A stretch of 64,000 nucleotides of DNA, taken from positions 22,362 through 86,361 of the forward strand of contig WNNJ02002939.1 in NCBI GenBank assembly GCA_012934845.2, in the 5' to 3' direction. This document shows, in pieces, positions 50,461 to 62,100 of this stretch (its first letter is position 1; each line of letters begins with the position of its first letter). The notes below the pieces were generated by a model. That model made no database searches and was not told the origin of the DNA. It saw nothing but the letters and a program-made list of their open reading frames with translations. A program made the position numbers and the translations under genes. The DNA comes from Pomphorhynchus laevis (lineage: Eukaryota; Acanthocephala; Palaeacanthocephala; Echinorhynchida; Pomphorhynchidae).

Positions 50461-50992
50461 TGTATTCTCGGGGATGGTTCGCAATAAAAAAAGTTACTTT
50501 TGACCCGAAAGCAATTCTCAACGATATTAAAAAAATATTAATATTTTAAATGAATATTAAAAAATATTAATATTAAAAAATATTAATATTTAATCTGGAG
50601 AGCTTCGCTTGACGGATATCACCCCAAGTTCTGTAAAAAAGGAAAAATTATACATGAACGATCATCAACTTGTGTATGCTGTTTTTGCAACACAGCATGC
50701 TCATCACTCTTACATGTATTTTCCTGTGCTCATTTGTCTTGTTTATCTTTAAAAACAATAGATACGCTGAAGTGGGGTAGGCTTATAGGCTTATTTCGGC
50801 TGACGATGCGTACCTGTGTCACGTACAATCAATTCGAGCCAATCAATGAAATTTTAAGCAGCTCAAGAAATAAGAAGAAAGACAACTGTTCTGACTTTAT
50901 ATTTGTTATCTTATAATCTTTTTTTATATGCCCAAGCCGAAATACGGAGTGGCTTTAATAAATCACTACATTATTATTATTATTTTACAATC
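50461..50992. other. Short spacer without recognised gene
   Basis: It holds ATATTAATATTTAAA repeats (about 50520-50590) and two 60-codon ORFs without motifs. A (TTA)n run at 50970-50985 precedes the RLE LINE 3' terminus. Confidence 0.45.
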
Positions 50993-51240
50993 TCTGGGTT
51001 ACCCGCAAATGGGCCCGTAAATGAGAATTCAGTTCAGTTTGGGTTCAAAATTCTGGACGTCCGATTGCAGATCGCGTTCCTCTGATGCATCGCGATGTCA
51101 TTTTTGCAAGTAATAGGCCTAGACGCGTTCTAAGCTTTGTAAGCTCGTCGGGGTATCTGCTTGCTCGCTTATTTGCCAATTTAGATGCAATCCGTCTTAA
51201 AAGTTGTGTCATTGTCACCGCTTCCACCTGAGAATGAGAA
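50993..51240 (-). mobile_element. 5'-truncated RLE LINE tail, copy 4
   Basis: The minus-strand ORF encodes the end of the RLE domain (LRRIASKLANKRASRYPDEL, then LRTRLGLLL and RCIRGTRS), the conserved final block of the copy 1 family. It is followed by a short 3' UTR that ends ATTTGCGGGTAACCC, identical to the copy 1 terminus, and then a (TAA)n-like tail. It is only about 250 bp long. Confidence 0.8.
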
Positions 51241-51644
51241 TTTGAGAATGAGAATAATTTATTATTAATATTATTAATAATAAATTAGGATAAGAGATAT
51301 TGTATTGATTGGAATTGTCAATGCAAATAATAACTTCTAAATCTAATTATAGATATTTAATATAAATATTTATAAAATATAAATATAATAAATATTTTTC
51401 TAAATATAATATTTAATTATAGACTTCTAAATTTAATTATAGATAATCTAATAATCAAATAATATAATCTATGCTAATAATATTATTAATAATATTATTA
51501 ATAATAGAATAGAATTTATTTAGAGTGGCCTTTGTGGTAAATAGAACCATTTACATGCGCACTATAAAATTAACAGACAAGTTTACGTCCGATGAATGTT
51601 TGAACTTGTATGTAGAGTTATTGAATTGATTGCGGCTGAAAGTG

Positions 51645-53762
51645 TTATTTTAGTTCGTTTGCAAGAAGTATGGCGATCAAGGAAGTTTTGAAGTGTTTAA
51701 GCGACGTCAATGATTTTGTGTCTCGAGGAAGTTTGTTCCAAAGGCGTGGTGCAGCGATGGTGAACGCACGATATCCGTGATTACCGTTGTGACGGGGGAC
51801 GAAAAGCGAGTAGGAGCGATGACTTCTTAGGGAGAGACCAGTCGTCATATAGGATGCGCTATCAGGAAGATATAGATAAGGAGGGTTGTGCCGGAATTTG
51901 ATTTGCCATGCAAGTGTGAGAATTTGAGAGGTTATGCGGCTCGGAATGTCGAGCCAGTTAAGGATGCGGAGGGTGTTGGAGATGTGGTCGTACTTGCGAA
52001 GGCGGAAGATGACCCTAGCAGCCATGTGCAGAATCCTTTGTAGATAGTGAAATTGATATGCTGGACAGTTTACGAGAAGACCTAAGCAATATTCTAGACG
52101 AGGCATGAAAAGGCTGGAGATTAAAATAGCTGTCGATTTGACGTCGAGGTTTCTACGGACACTTCGGATGTCACGGAGGATGAGGGAGCATGAACTGATC
52201 TTGCTACGAATGAAAGGCAGAAACGAGAGATTATTGTCAAAAGGGACACCGAGGATTGTCATGATAGTCACTTCTGGTAGACGGAAATTGTGTATGCATA
52301 CTGGAAAATCGAGGGTGTAAGAGTGGCGCGGTGTTATCCACATCATGTTAGATTTCTCGTTGTTTAAAAACATACGGATTGAACAAAGATATGCGTGAAT
52401 AGCAGAGAGGCAAGACGATGCATCGGAAGCGAGGTTGGATGCAGATGTGAGTGTGCATGATGCATAGATTACTATATCGTCAGCGTACTGAATAACTTCA
52501 AAGCCGAAAGGGACAAAGATGGCAGATAAATGACCAAGAAGAAGGGTGAAAATAAGCGGCCCTAGAAGGGATCCTTGTGGTTCATCGCAGCTGAGAGGAA
52601 CCGGCGCAGAAGAGTTGGAGTTGGAGACTACGTGATAAGAGCGATTTGAGAGGTAGGATTTGAACCAAGAAATGACATGAGACGAGAAGCAGTAACGTTG
52701 TCTGAGACATGAGAGAAGTATAGTGTGATCAACTACATCAAAGGCGGAGGATAAATCAAGTGAAATTACAAGGCTTACTAGATGTTTGTCAAGAGCAAGA
52801 AGTAGATCATTGGAGAGTTTTGTGCATGCGGTCATAGTAGAATGTTGTGGTCGATATGCTGATTGAAAAGGTGGAAACATAGAATTTGATGATATGTCGT
52901 TGCTTACCTGTCTGAGGATGAGACGCTCGAAAAATTTTGAGATGGTCGGAAGGTTTGATATTGATCTATAGGATGAGGCGGAACTGGGATCAAGATGATG
53001 CTTCTTTAATAACGGGCGAACTATGGCATGTTTGAACGACGAAGGGTAGTGTGATAAATGGATAGACATGTTGAAGACACTTGTGAGATAAGGGCTGATG
53101 GTGTCACTTAGTAACTTTAGAATGTATGTTGGAACATGATCGAGAGGAGAGGTTGAATTGGGTAATCGTGCTAGGGCATCAGATACGCTTTCGATAGATA
53201 AAAGTGAAAAGTGAAACAGTTCAGTATGATATGGGGCTAGGTAGGAGAAACTAGAAGATAATGGTACGTGGATTGATATCAAAGTTCGAGCTATTTTGCG
53301 TTGCGAATGAGATGCGAATTCGTTGGAAGTGATAGAGATAGACGTGACGGATTTGTTTCTACCCAAAAGGTTATTAATGGATTTCCACGCGTGTTGATGA
53401 TTGTCACGCAAAGATGTTTTGCTTTGCCAGTATGATGAGCATTTTGAGTTCAAAAGATATCGGTATTTGCGTCGAAATTCGAGGTATTCTGAGTAAGATG
53501 AGTTTAATAGCTCGGTGATATTACGACGACGGAATCTTGAGTGCATTCGGTGAAGGTGTCGTAAGGAGCGCTTTGCTCTTCGGCAATCGCTATCGAACCA
53601 GGGCGCTCCTGACTGGCGGCGAGGCATGCATTGTTTGAACGGCAAAATCATATCGAGTATGCCAATAAGTTCAGTGTTGTACATGTTGGTTAAGTCGTCA
53701 AGTGAAGTGTTAGTAAAGGCGGCAAAAATTAGGAGTGGGAACGAGAGAAGGTTTATACGCAA
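51645..53762 (-). CDS. Family B LINE ORF2, reverse transcriptase part
   Basis: 705 codons open. RT motifs: SYRSISNLPTISKFFERLI, QSAYRPQHSTMTA, VISLDLSSAFDVVDH (motif A), EPQGSLLGPLIFTLLLGHL (motif B, with E instead of the usual V) and VIQYADDIVIY (motif C). The C-terminal region has LEYCLGLL and APRLWNKLP and ends LANELK. An upstream linker contains GAPWFDSDCRRAKR, a conserved post-endonuclease block. The frame continues in phase upstream through the TAA at 53853-53855 into the endonuclease, so that stop is the main block between the domains. Confidence 0.9.
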   Translation of the reverse strand: MRINLLSFPLLIFAAFTNTSLDDLTNMYNTELIGILDMILPFKQCMPRRQSGAPWFDSDCRRAKRSLRHLHRMHSRFRRRNITELLNSSYSEYLEFRRKYRYLLNSKCSSYWQSKTSLRDNHQHAWKSINNLLGRNKSVTSISITSNEFASHSQRKIARTLISIHVPLSSSFSYLAPYHTELFHFSLLSIESVSDALARLPNSTSPLDHVPTYILKLLSDTISPYLTSVFNMSIHLSHYPSSFKHAIVRPLLKKHHLDPSSASSYRSISNLPTISKFFERLILRQVSNDISSNSMFPPFQSAYRPQHSTMTACTKLSNDLLLALDKHLVSLVISLDLSSAFDVVDHTILLSCLRQRYCFSSHVISWFKSYLSNRSYHVVSNSNSSAPVPLSCDEPQGSLLGPLIFTLLLGHLSAIFVPFGFEVIQYADDIVIYASCTLTSASNLASDASSCLSAIHAYLCSIRMFLNNEKSNMMWITPRHSYTLDFPVCIHNFRLPEVTIMTILGVPFDNNLSFLPFIRSKISSCSLILRDIRSVRRNLDVKSTAILISSLFMPRLEYCLGLLVNCPAYQFHYLQRILHMAARVIFRLRKYDHISNTLRILNWLDIPSRITSQILTLAWQIKFRHNPPYLYLPDSASYMTTGLSLRSHRSYSLFVPRHNGNHGYRAFTIAAPRLWNKLPRDTKSLTSLKHFKTSLIAILLANELK

Positions 53763-53852
53763 GTTATTTAGATCAAGTTGTTTCCATGGACGATATATAT
53801 GGTGATGAGTAGGGTGTGGAGGATCATTGATTTTAATGTTAATGGTGAGAAG

Positions 53853-54566
53853 TTAATGGTCGGATAGGCCCACATCTTTCACAGAAACGGTGCTGCAAGT
53901 AGACGATGATCGAACAAAGATGCAATCAATGGTGCCACCTTGGATATGAGTGGATTCAGTTGGGATATATCTGCAAGCCAAAGTCTGATAATGTCTTGAG
54001 TAGGTGTGACGAGTGAGCGCATGATGGTCTGTCAAGTCGAATGTTGAGGTCACCAAGAATAATGACGGGAGATGATGTAATGCTTAGGTTAGAGAGCATA
54101 TTAAAGTGTTCGTCAAAGAATGTAAGGCATGACGCAGATGAGCCTGGTCGATAGATAAAGGCGAAACAAATTCGTCTACTGAAGTGTATAGCGTTAAGCA
54201 CGAATGACGTAGGGGCAACTGGAAAGTTTAGAACATGCAATGATATAGCGGGCAAAGAAATGGAAAGTACACCACCAGGTTGATGCTTCCTGGATCACCA
54301 TGTCGAGCACGTTCAGCAACGTTTAGGTTAAGCGATACGAGTCTTCGAATGGATATGTCGTTTGTGGAATGCCAAGATTCGGTTAGGCAGAGAAGTGAAA
54401 GTGAGTTATTTTGGAAGACTTCGAGAGCAAGTTCAAGTTTGTGAAGTAAGGAACGAATGTTGATGAGACCGATGTTAAGTGAGTATTTAGAAGGAGAATT
54501 TAGGGAGGATGATTTGGAGTTAAATGGCGCGAAACAACCCAAGGAAGAGGAGGGAGAATCTGACAA
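53853..54566 (-). pseudogene. Family B LINE ORF2, AP-endonuclease part, interrupted
   Basis: Motifs are spread over three overlapping frames: GLINIRSL and CLTESWHS (54480-54370), FIYRPGSSAS and ILGDLNIRLDRPSC (54160-54010), then GGTIDCIFV and GLSDH (about 53950-53853). Two frameshifts (near 54260 and 54000) and a TAA just after the H of SDH break it. All catalytic residues that I can see are otherwise kept. Confidence 0.85.
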
Positions 54567-54787
54567 TTTTCGCCTCGTTATTGTTTGCGATTTATCATGA
54601 TGTCATATGGAGGGTGGTGATATATTTGGTTGAATTTCGGCGGAGATTAAATGATTTTTTGCAAACGAATAACTCGGTTATTGCGAATTATAAATTTATG
54701 CGAAGAATCGGCCAAACGTTTTTCGTGTAATTGTTTCCTAAGTAATTTTAGTGCTTCCACCTCAGGTGTTTAGAGATCCGGGCTTAC

Positions 54788-55441
54788 TTAAACGTTGTTT
54801 AATCGAGCCGATTCTCTCAGTTTGTAGGCATTGTTCAGAATTGACGTGGTGGTTGCTTCATCAGATGTAACAAGTATCCACGGAGGAATATCATGACGTT
54901 TTGCAGGGAGTCGGCGTAAATACAAACGACATGTGGATGCACAAGACACCTTCAACGATGCGATAAGATCCGATACTAAAGCAAGATCGTCTGATGAATT
55001 AGGTAGTCCACGTATTATTACGTTTGACGAGCGCCGTTGTTGCCTATCACATGCTTGAATTATTGTTAGGGGAGATGTTGATTGACCATCGAATTGAGAT
55101 GTTGCGAGTACTGAGCGAGTCACTTCTTTGCGGATAATAGATGCGAAAGTTTGACGAGGTATTGAGAACTCTGGATTAGAAGTTGGCACGGAAGGCGAAG
55201 AAGTGAGATTGAGAGATTCTATTCTTGTTTGTAGATCATTAATAGAGGAATTAGCGCTCGCTAACGACTCTTTTAAGTCGGATAATAACTTAGCGGAACA
55301 TAACCCATACAGAAAATATCGTGGGAAAAATTCCCTGGAAACTTGGCATGGCACTTTTACGGAAGAATATATCGGACAATCCAACGCGGTACACTTTAAA
55401 TCTAGTGAAACAAACTCCCCTTGTGTTATAATAGGTGACAA
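54788..55441 (-). CDS. Family B LINE ORF1, zinc and RRM-like region
   Basis: 217 codons. The N-terminus has KCTALDCPIYSSVKV and YGLCSAKLLSDLK, matching the C-x4-C zinc block of the CR1-like ORF1 at 33.6 kb. A coiled-coil-like stretch follows (SLASANSSINDLQTRIESL), then an RRM-like segment VIIRGLP and LRRLPAKRHDIPPWILV. This is the usual build of an RNA-binding LINE ORF1 protein. The first Cys of the second zinc pair is not seen, since YCGYC in the other family is LYGLC here. Confidence 0.75.
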   Translation of the reverse strand: MSPIITQGEFVSLDLKCTALDCPIYSSVKVPCQVSREFFPRYFLYGLCSAKLLSDLKESLASANSSINDLQTRIESLNLTSSPSVPTSNPEFSIPRQTFASIIRKEVTRSVLATSQFDGQSTSPLTIIQACDRQQRRSSNVIIRGLPNSSDDLALVSDLIASLKVSCASTCRLYLRRLPAKRHDIPPWILVTSDEATTTSILNNAYKLRESARLNNV

Positions 55442-55839
55442 GGATGGTAATACATAATTGGAATCTGTATAGCGCTAGCAGCAAGAGAAGGATTGAATTG
55501 CGACACAGAATCTCCAAGACGAGTTGTTGAGGTGTCGTTGTAGCGTAATGTGGAATTTTCACTATTTAGAGGTAGATGGCTTTCTTCAGATCGTGATCGG
55601 TTTATTTCTTTAGAATTACCGTTTTCACAGTTTTGAGCATAACAGTCCACGCAAGTACGACCAGCTTTAGCACAGATGCAACTTCGACATATTGAGTTTT
55701 TACTGTTACAGGAACAGCAACGTGAAGAAGTAGACATTACTCGATTGGATGTTCTTGGAATAGTTTTGCTTGCATTCGTTTGCTCCATCTGTCGCGGTTG
55801 TCGTTTGTGCCCTTTGTGTCGTTTATAATATTCTATCAA
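55426..55839 (-). CDS. Family B LINE Cys-rich N-terminal module
   Basis: 137 codons including a dense cysteine cluster, CCSCNSKNSICRSC then CICAKAGRTCVDC and CEN. This pattern of paired Cys with CVK/CAKAGRxCxxC is known from ORF1 proteins of invertebrate CR1/L2-type LINEs. The frame overlaps the zinc/RRM ORF by 16 bases in another frame, so it is either a separate short ORF or the N-terminus of ORF1 separated by a frameshift. Confidence 0.6.
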   Translation of the reverse strand: MIEYYKRHKGHKRQPRQMEQTNASKTIPRTSNRVMSTSSRCCSCNSKNSICRSCICAKAGRTCVDCYAQNCENGNSKEINRSRSEESHLPLNSENSTLRYNDTSTTRLGDSVSQFNPSLAASAIQIPIMYYHPCHLL

Positions 55840-56176
55840 TATTAGGATGGGATTTTGACAAGATAACTGATTGGTAATTAGTTGTGTATCAAGAAAGTTT
55901 TTACTTCTTGATAATAAAGTGAAAGATTTTTCACACGTTCACTTAAATAATCTAACGTATGTTTAACACTCATGTAATTGATAATCTAAACAGTGAAAGA
56001 TTTTTCACAGCGCAATTTTAAGTGTTGCACTCGTTGGAATTTTAATTTAAGCTTTTTTCTGTTATTTATGCATTCAATGAAGAAACACATTCTGAGCTTG
56101 TTTTTTAATGATAACTACAAATTATCAGAATTGAATTTTTATATAAAATCCTCAAAATTAATTAAAACTTTTTTAG

Positions 56177-59100
56177 ATGAAAGATTACTTCATATCTCAC
56201 GTATTGCCATTCTCATGGGAACACATTGTACGTGCATATTGGCAGAAATATCCAAACACATACAGGTTAATTTAATTTTTTATTTTATCTTGCGGTTGGA
56301 TCTATCAGCATAAGAATAGGTGTGTCTAGCACACGTATCAGCATTTGAATTATTTGAAAATAATTTCAACTCATACTTTTTAATTAAAATAGAATATTTT
56401 AATTTTCTACATATTTTATAAACCGGTATTTGTCTGTTACGTAAATCTTAATATTTTGTATCACTAAAATATTTTCACTTCACTTAAATTAAATAATTTT
56501 GAATTAAATTAAAAATAAAATATTTTTAATTTCTAAAGCTAAAAAATTAATATATTTTATATTATATTTTAATATAAAGTATTGTTCAGATTAAACTGCA
56601 TTCCCAGCAAATAAAATATGAAATTATTTTCAATATTTGATATTAGAATATTATCAAGAATTGTTTTAAACTATAATTCTGAACTATAATTTTAAACTAT
56701 AATTTTTTCTTACAAATACTTGTAACATTTAAAAAAAATTAAGACATATTCTAAATGGCCTCGTTGCTGTCTTATTAACTACTTAATAATTGATCGTTGC
56801 TGTCACAGTAAATTCTGTCGCTTCGCATTTTGAGTTCATGAGTTGAGGCTCTATGCAAAGATACCGGCTCCAATGGATCATTTGTTGATGATCGTTTTGC
56901 CATCGGCACTTTTAGAAGGTTAAAGTTTCGTTGCGAATCTGCTCAAGCAAATCATCTTTAAATTTCTTACCCTAGACGGCAACTAGACCTTCTTTCGCTT
57001 GCTGTTAGGTTCGTTTTCATACTATTGGAAGGTGAAAGAAGTTCGTCGATATGTACTGAGTCATGCACATTTAATGATCGTTTTGACTGATCGGTTCTAT
57101 TTAAGCTGTTCTGGATTAATAACATTGTCTTATCATTGATCGACAATTTTACTTGGTTCAAGCAATATAACTGAATATGGCGTTTCTTCGGCATTTTAAT
57201 AGTTGGATTGAAATTTGTCGTAAACGGGTAACCGGTCTTCAACAGCATCTGTATCGTTATTTGCGCATTTTGAATATCGCACGATAAGTGAATCACATCA
57301 TCCGTATGTAGATTATACTGAAATTTCTTGTTGAGATAAAGGTTTTAGCTCGAAGAGGCGTTTCTCAGGTTCAGAGTTTCCTGTTGGCAATAATCAAAAG
57401 TCAATATTAGAAGCTGGTCGATTGAAGCTAACATAACTGTGGCGTTGCCCCTCATTAGTGCCATGGCGATTCCCTGATATAAGCGTGTGACCGTCAGAGC
57501 GTATTCAATTCTGTGTGTCCGGCTCATATTATTCGCAATCTGCTTGATCACCCTGTTTCCTTAGTCGTTCCATCTACCAAAGGTCTCTACTACGGATGTT
57601 GAAAACATGTACCCCGCTGTTTCGACCCTGTCCTTATATTTCCTGTTCTTGACATAGACAGCGTACGACATTCTGTTTTCTATGGGTGACTGCAAATTCG
57701 ACTGCAAGGTAAAGGTCGCCATAAAATACGATGTATGTTGGGCGTTTATGTAGGCCCACGATAATTCCTCGCAATTCCAGGACTACATCCATTCGAGCTG
57801 AGAGTGCTGCTGGGAATATCACTTCGCGAATGACGTTATGCCGTAGTATTTGATTTTGTATCTTAGACTGAAGCTTCCCAGATGGATTGAGTGTTATCTT
57901 TGATTTGGTCTCTTCGTGAAGTTTATACCCGCATATTTTCTGGAAAGCGCTGGCGATTTGTCTGTCAAATGACTGACGAAACGTTTTTGTCATCCTTGGA
58001 TTGACTGAGCCGGAGAGGTGGCTTATCCTAGACGAGGAAGCTCAGTGTCGTAGTAAAAGGTATCCAACTTGAGGCAATGGCCGCTTGTCTATTTTATTAA
58101 TTGTCTGTACCAGCAGTGGAAGAACCTCATTAGTCAGGTGGGTCTTTTTGAAGGAACCGTCACCGATGGGTATGCCCGGCAAGTGTTTCCGGGAGTGTTC
58201 TTTCAAATCGCCTTGGATAGTAAGGCCCAACAAGAGGAGCCGGTATAATGGATCTCCCTGTTGGACTTCTTCACATCAGTTGAGTGGGTCGATTGAGTTG
58301 AAACGGAGGAGTGCCTTGCACTTGTACGTAAGGTTTTATCTCCGGACGTTCTCTCTGATCGTCGGGCACTCGTTAGTGTGCTCTGGAAACTCAGATGAAG
58401 GCGTTCGAGAGGTCGATCTTCACGCAGGTCCAGTTGTTGTCGTTGGCGTGTTCCTCGTGGAATCATCTAACGTTGTGAACGATTTTACCACTGTTTTCAG
58501 GGTTGCTACCCACAATTGTATTAGTTGTAGCAGGCTGGCGAAGCATTTGCAGAGTTGGAAACAACTGCACTTCGAACAGAGACGGTGGAGAGTTTCGCCG
58601 ACGGCTATTAGTCTTATATCCACTTCCTTTTTTGGTAGTGCAATCAAGTTCGCGTCGCCGATGTAAGACGCCACTTCAAAGGTTGCGAGTCCTGCCAGGA
58701 TATGATTGACAAGGTGCGTTAAATTCCCTGCTAGTGATTTGCTGCTATTGGCTCTTGGAGATGCTATGGTTTTAGCCTGGGGCAGCCTGGTTCTGATACA
58801 AAGGGAAAGGTGTTGACCGCGTCAAGGACTGATTCGCGACATATAATTATTGACGAAGAAGGATAGCTCTAGCTCCGTTCTGTAAGATTCTGGAATGAGA
58901 ATGGTCTATTTTGACAGCTGCTGTACGTGGGAGGATATAGTCTTTGCAGTAGTGTCCGTGCTTATGCAGATAGGATGGATATCCCGACTGAAGTCAGGTG
59001 CTGGACTGCTTTGCCGTAATTTCCGTTCTTGGCCAAGCTAACACAAGCGAGTTCTGACTTTCCGCTGTGTTGGCGATTTGCTTTTTTTGCGTGACGTTGC

Positions 59101-62100
59101 TCTCGATGGCAAATCCGCTAAGGCGGTTGTCGCGTAGTCTCTTATTGACTCGCAAGTGTGCTTTTCGACTTTATGAAGACAATTTCATGTTGTGGATATT
59201 GAACAACTCAACCACGATTTTGCGAATAGCAGCAACTTTACCCATGAACCGACATCTCCGATTTGGAGTGCATGTTTGATGTTTTCACAGAATTAGGTGG
59301 CTGCTAAAACCCGTGCTTTGAACAAAATGAATATTAGCATTACCGATTCTTTGCACCAGCAAGATTGAAGACACGATATACGGCTTACGTATATCGGCTT
59401 TCGTATGTACGATATACAAAAAACAATTGCATAGTTTTATATCTCCAAGTTTCTGAGTAAAACTATCTTAATTATATATATCTATTAAATAGAAAAGTAT
59501 TATGAATAAAATAATTTAATATGTTATCTATTAAAGAATAAAATTTAAGATTACTGGAATCTTTCCGTTTAATGGACTTCGCGTTTAATGGACTTTAATG
59601 GACTATATTTGTCGTATACCAAAGTTATGTTCGCGACTAGGTCACAAATAGCAAAACTCAACCGATATCATTAGAATCAAGCGGGATCTTAATGCTTTAC
59701 AATCGGTTTATCTATAATAATAAGTTAAGTCAGATCTAAGCTAATTATTTGTTTTTAGCAAGCATGTTATTAGCGAGGATACGTTATCAAAGCAGATTTC
59801 GGATTCCGGTTCAAAGTTGAAAGTACGACGAGCGATGCAGAAAATTGGTCATGTACCTACTTGGGCTGAAAGGTTTATCTCTAACGGCTCTAAAGGATTT
59901 GTCATCGAAGATATTGTTGTTAATACAAAAAGCAAAACAATGACAATCATTACCCAGAACTTATCCTTTAGGAATATTATGGTTCGTAGTTATCTAATTT
60001 TAGTTAATGACTTTTTTTAAATATATTTTTTATGGACAAAAGGTATTTTTTAATTATTTAATGAAATTTAATGTAATTTGGGCTAAACATTTAAATCCTT
60101 GGCTAAATATCTGTTGTATAACTTTTTACTGTGTGATGTGCATGTAAATGATGCATCAGTAGGATATGAGTAGCATCAGTAGCATATATGCATATGATGT
60201 ATTTATACATCATATGGTATATATACGAGCGCTGCCGGTCATCCCGCCAGTCAAGTACCGATATCAGCTTGCAACATATTGCCGTATTCAAATGGAATTC
60301 TGGACCGTTGTTATCAAGCATATTTAATGCAACCTGTGAGAGTGCTGTTTGTATCTTTGACCGCTGTCGTTGATTAACTATTGTAACATGTAATCACAGA
60401 GACTTTGACATCACCCAGTCTAACCCAGTAAAGAATTAAAGGTTTAATCAGAAGAAATACGTCATTAGCATGTATTTGGCCCCACTGCAATGTCGGATCG
60501 AGAATTAGGGCCCGAAACATGATAGAATAACAGTTCTACCTGATGACCTCTAGTCCTTATTCTTATACATCGTCTGTTATTTATTAGTCAATTCATAGCA
60601 ATTGATTTTTATTTTAAATTTAAATTTTAAATTTTATTTTCATGTAAATTATATAAAATCTTCAAATTTAATGAGAGAAAATACGTCATTAGAATGATTA
60701 TCGGCATGATAATCGGCATGCAAGTAACTAAAGGAAATAATTGAAAATATATAGATGTAATCGAAAATTGTAAAATTGAAATGGTGCTCCTCCTGATGAC
60801 CTCTAATCCTTATTCTGATACGACGTCCGTTATTTATTAGTCAATTCATAAAAATTGATTTTATTTTAAATTTCAATTTTATAAATATAAATTACGAATT
60901 ATAATTATAACTTTTTAATTAATTATAAACTTTTAATTATAAATTATAAATTTATTTATAATTATTTAATTATTTAAAATGTTAAATATACATCAACAAA
61001 AAATTATTTCCAATCCATAATATTACTACGCAATATGATTACAGAGTTACAATATTTACCATATATTTTTCACAACTTAATTGTTTGAATTCTAGCATGC
61101 AAAGAAAATGGGGAAATATTTTCGCATCCATTGACAACATAAATATTTTTGAAGAAGTTACATACTTTTGAAAACTAAAAGTAAAGGAAGGCAGTTTAGT
61201 AATATCAACATCAGTAAGAATATTTGCGAAACTGAAATTTTGCAAATGGTAGTTGAACATACCTTGGCAGTATGTGTGAATTATTATTTCAAATTCATTA
61301 ACACTACGCAATATGACCGAACTAAATACCAGTTTGTAGAAATACCGAAAATATTAACTTTTGAAAGATTATCTTTAAAGACAAAATATTGTTGAAATTA
61401 AAAAGTAGCATCCCGGTTTTCTTTAATAAACTGTTTTTCTGCTTATTTTCAAGCAAGTTTAATGAATTTTATTTCTATTTCTGGTAATGAAAAAGTATAA
61501 ATCAACAACATATTTCAAACTTACAACATATTATTAAAATATTAAATGTACAATATATAAATTAACAAAATATTATTAAAATATTAAATTTACAATATAC
61601 AAATAAACAAAATATTATTAAAATATTAAATATATTTAATATATTTATATGGGAGAAAAGCTATACGGTGATTTGAAACAACAAAGGCTCCTTGTTCACT
61701 TGCAAAGACTGGGGTTTGCAACTGCAAATATTTACCCGTCTGCATTAAGCGCTGGAGAACCAAGCGCGTTGTGCTACAAAGATACACACCAGTTGGCTAC
61801 TGGATAGTACAATGTAGCACTACGATGCACTGCTGATATGCATTTTTCTCCCAACTTCAATCCAGTTGTGGGGAGTACAAGCTACTGATGAGAGCCAACT
61901 AGCTCGAAACGGTGACTTTGTCATTTGCGACAATTTCACTGTTGAATTTATTTCGTGGTGCTGACGCCCTGATATCAAATGATTCCACGAGCAATATTAT
62001 TTCCATTTGAGGAAATTTATTGATAGTAATGCATATCAGCAGTGCATCGTAGTGCTACATTGTACTATCCAGTAGCCAACTGGTGTGTATCTTTGTAGCA

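Larger units (their letters stand above)
51510..55850 (-). mobile_element. L2-like LINE, family B, close to full length
   Basis: Order from the 5' end on the minus strand: a Cys-rich module (55839-55426), a zinc-ribbon plus RRM-like ORF1 (55441-54788), endonuclease (54566-53853) and a 705-codon RT-bearing frame (53762-51645). The 3' end is a hairpin (GTAAAT/ATTTAC, about 51527-51560) plus TAAATAAATTCTATTCTATT. The endonuclease is interrupted by about two frameshifts and an in-frame TAA directly after GLSDH (53853-53855). A 98-bp piece of the same family lies at 63718. It differs clearly from family A in sequence but shares domain order. Confidence 0.88.
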
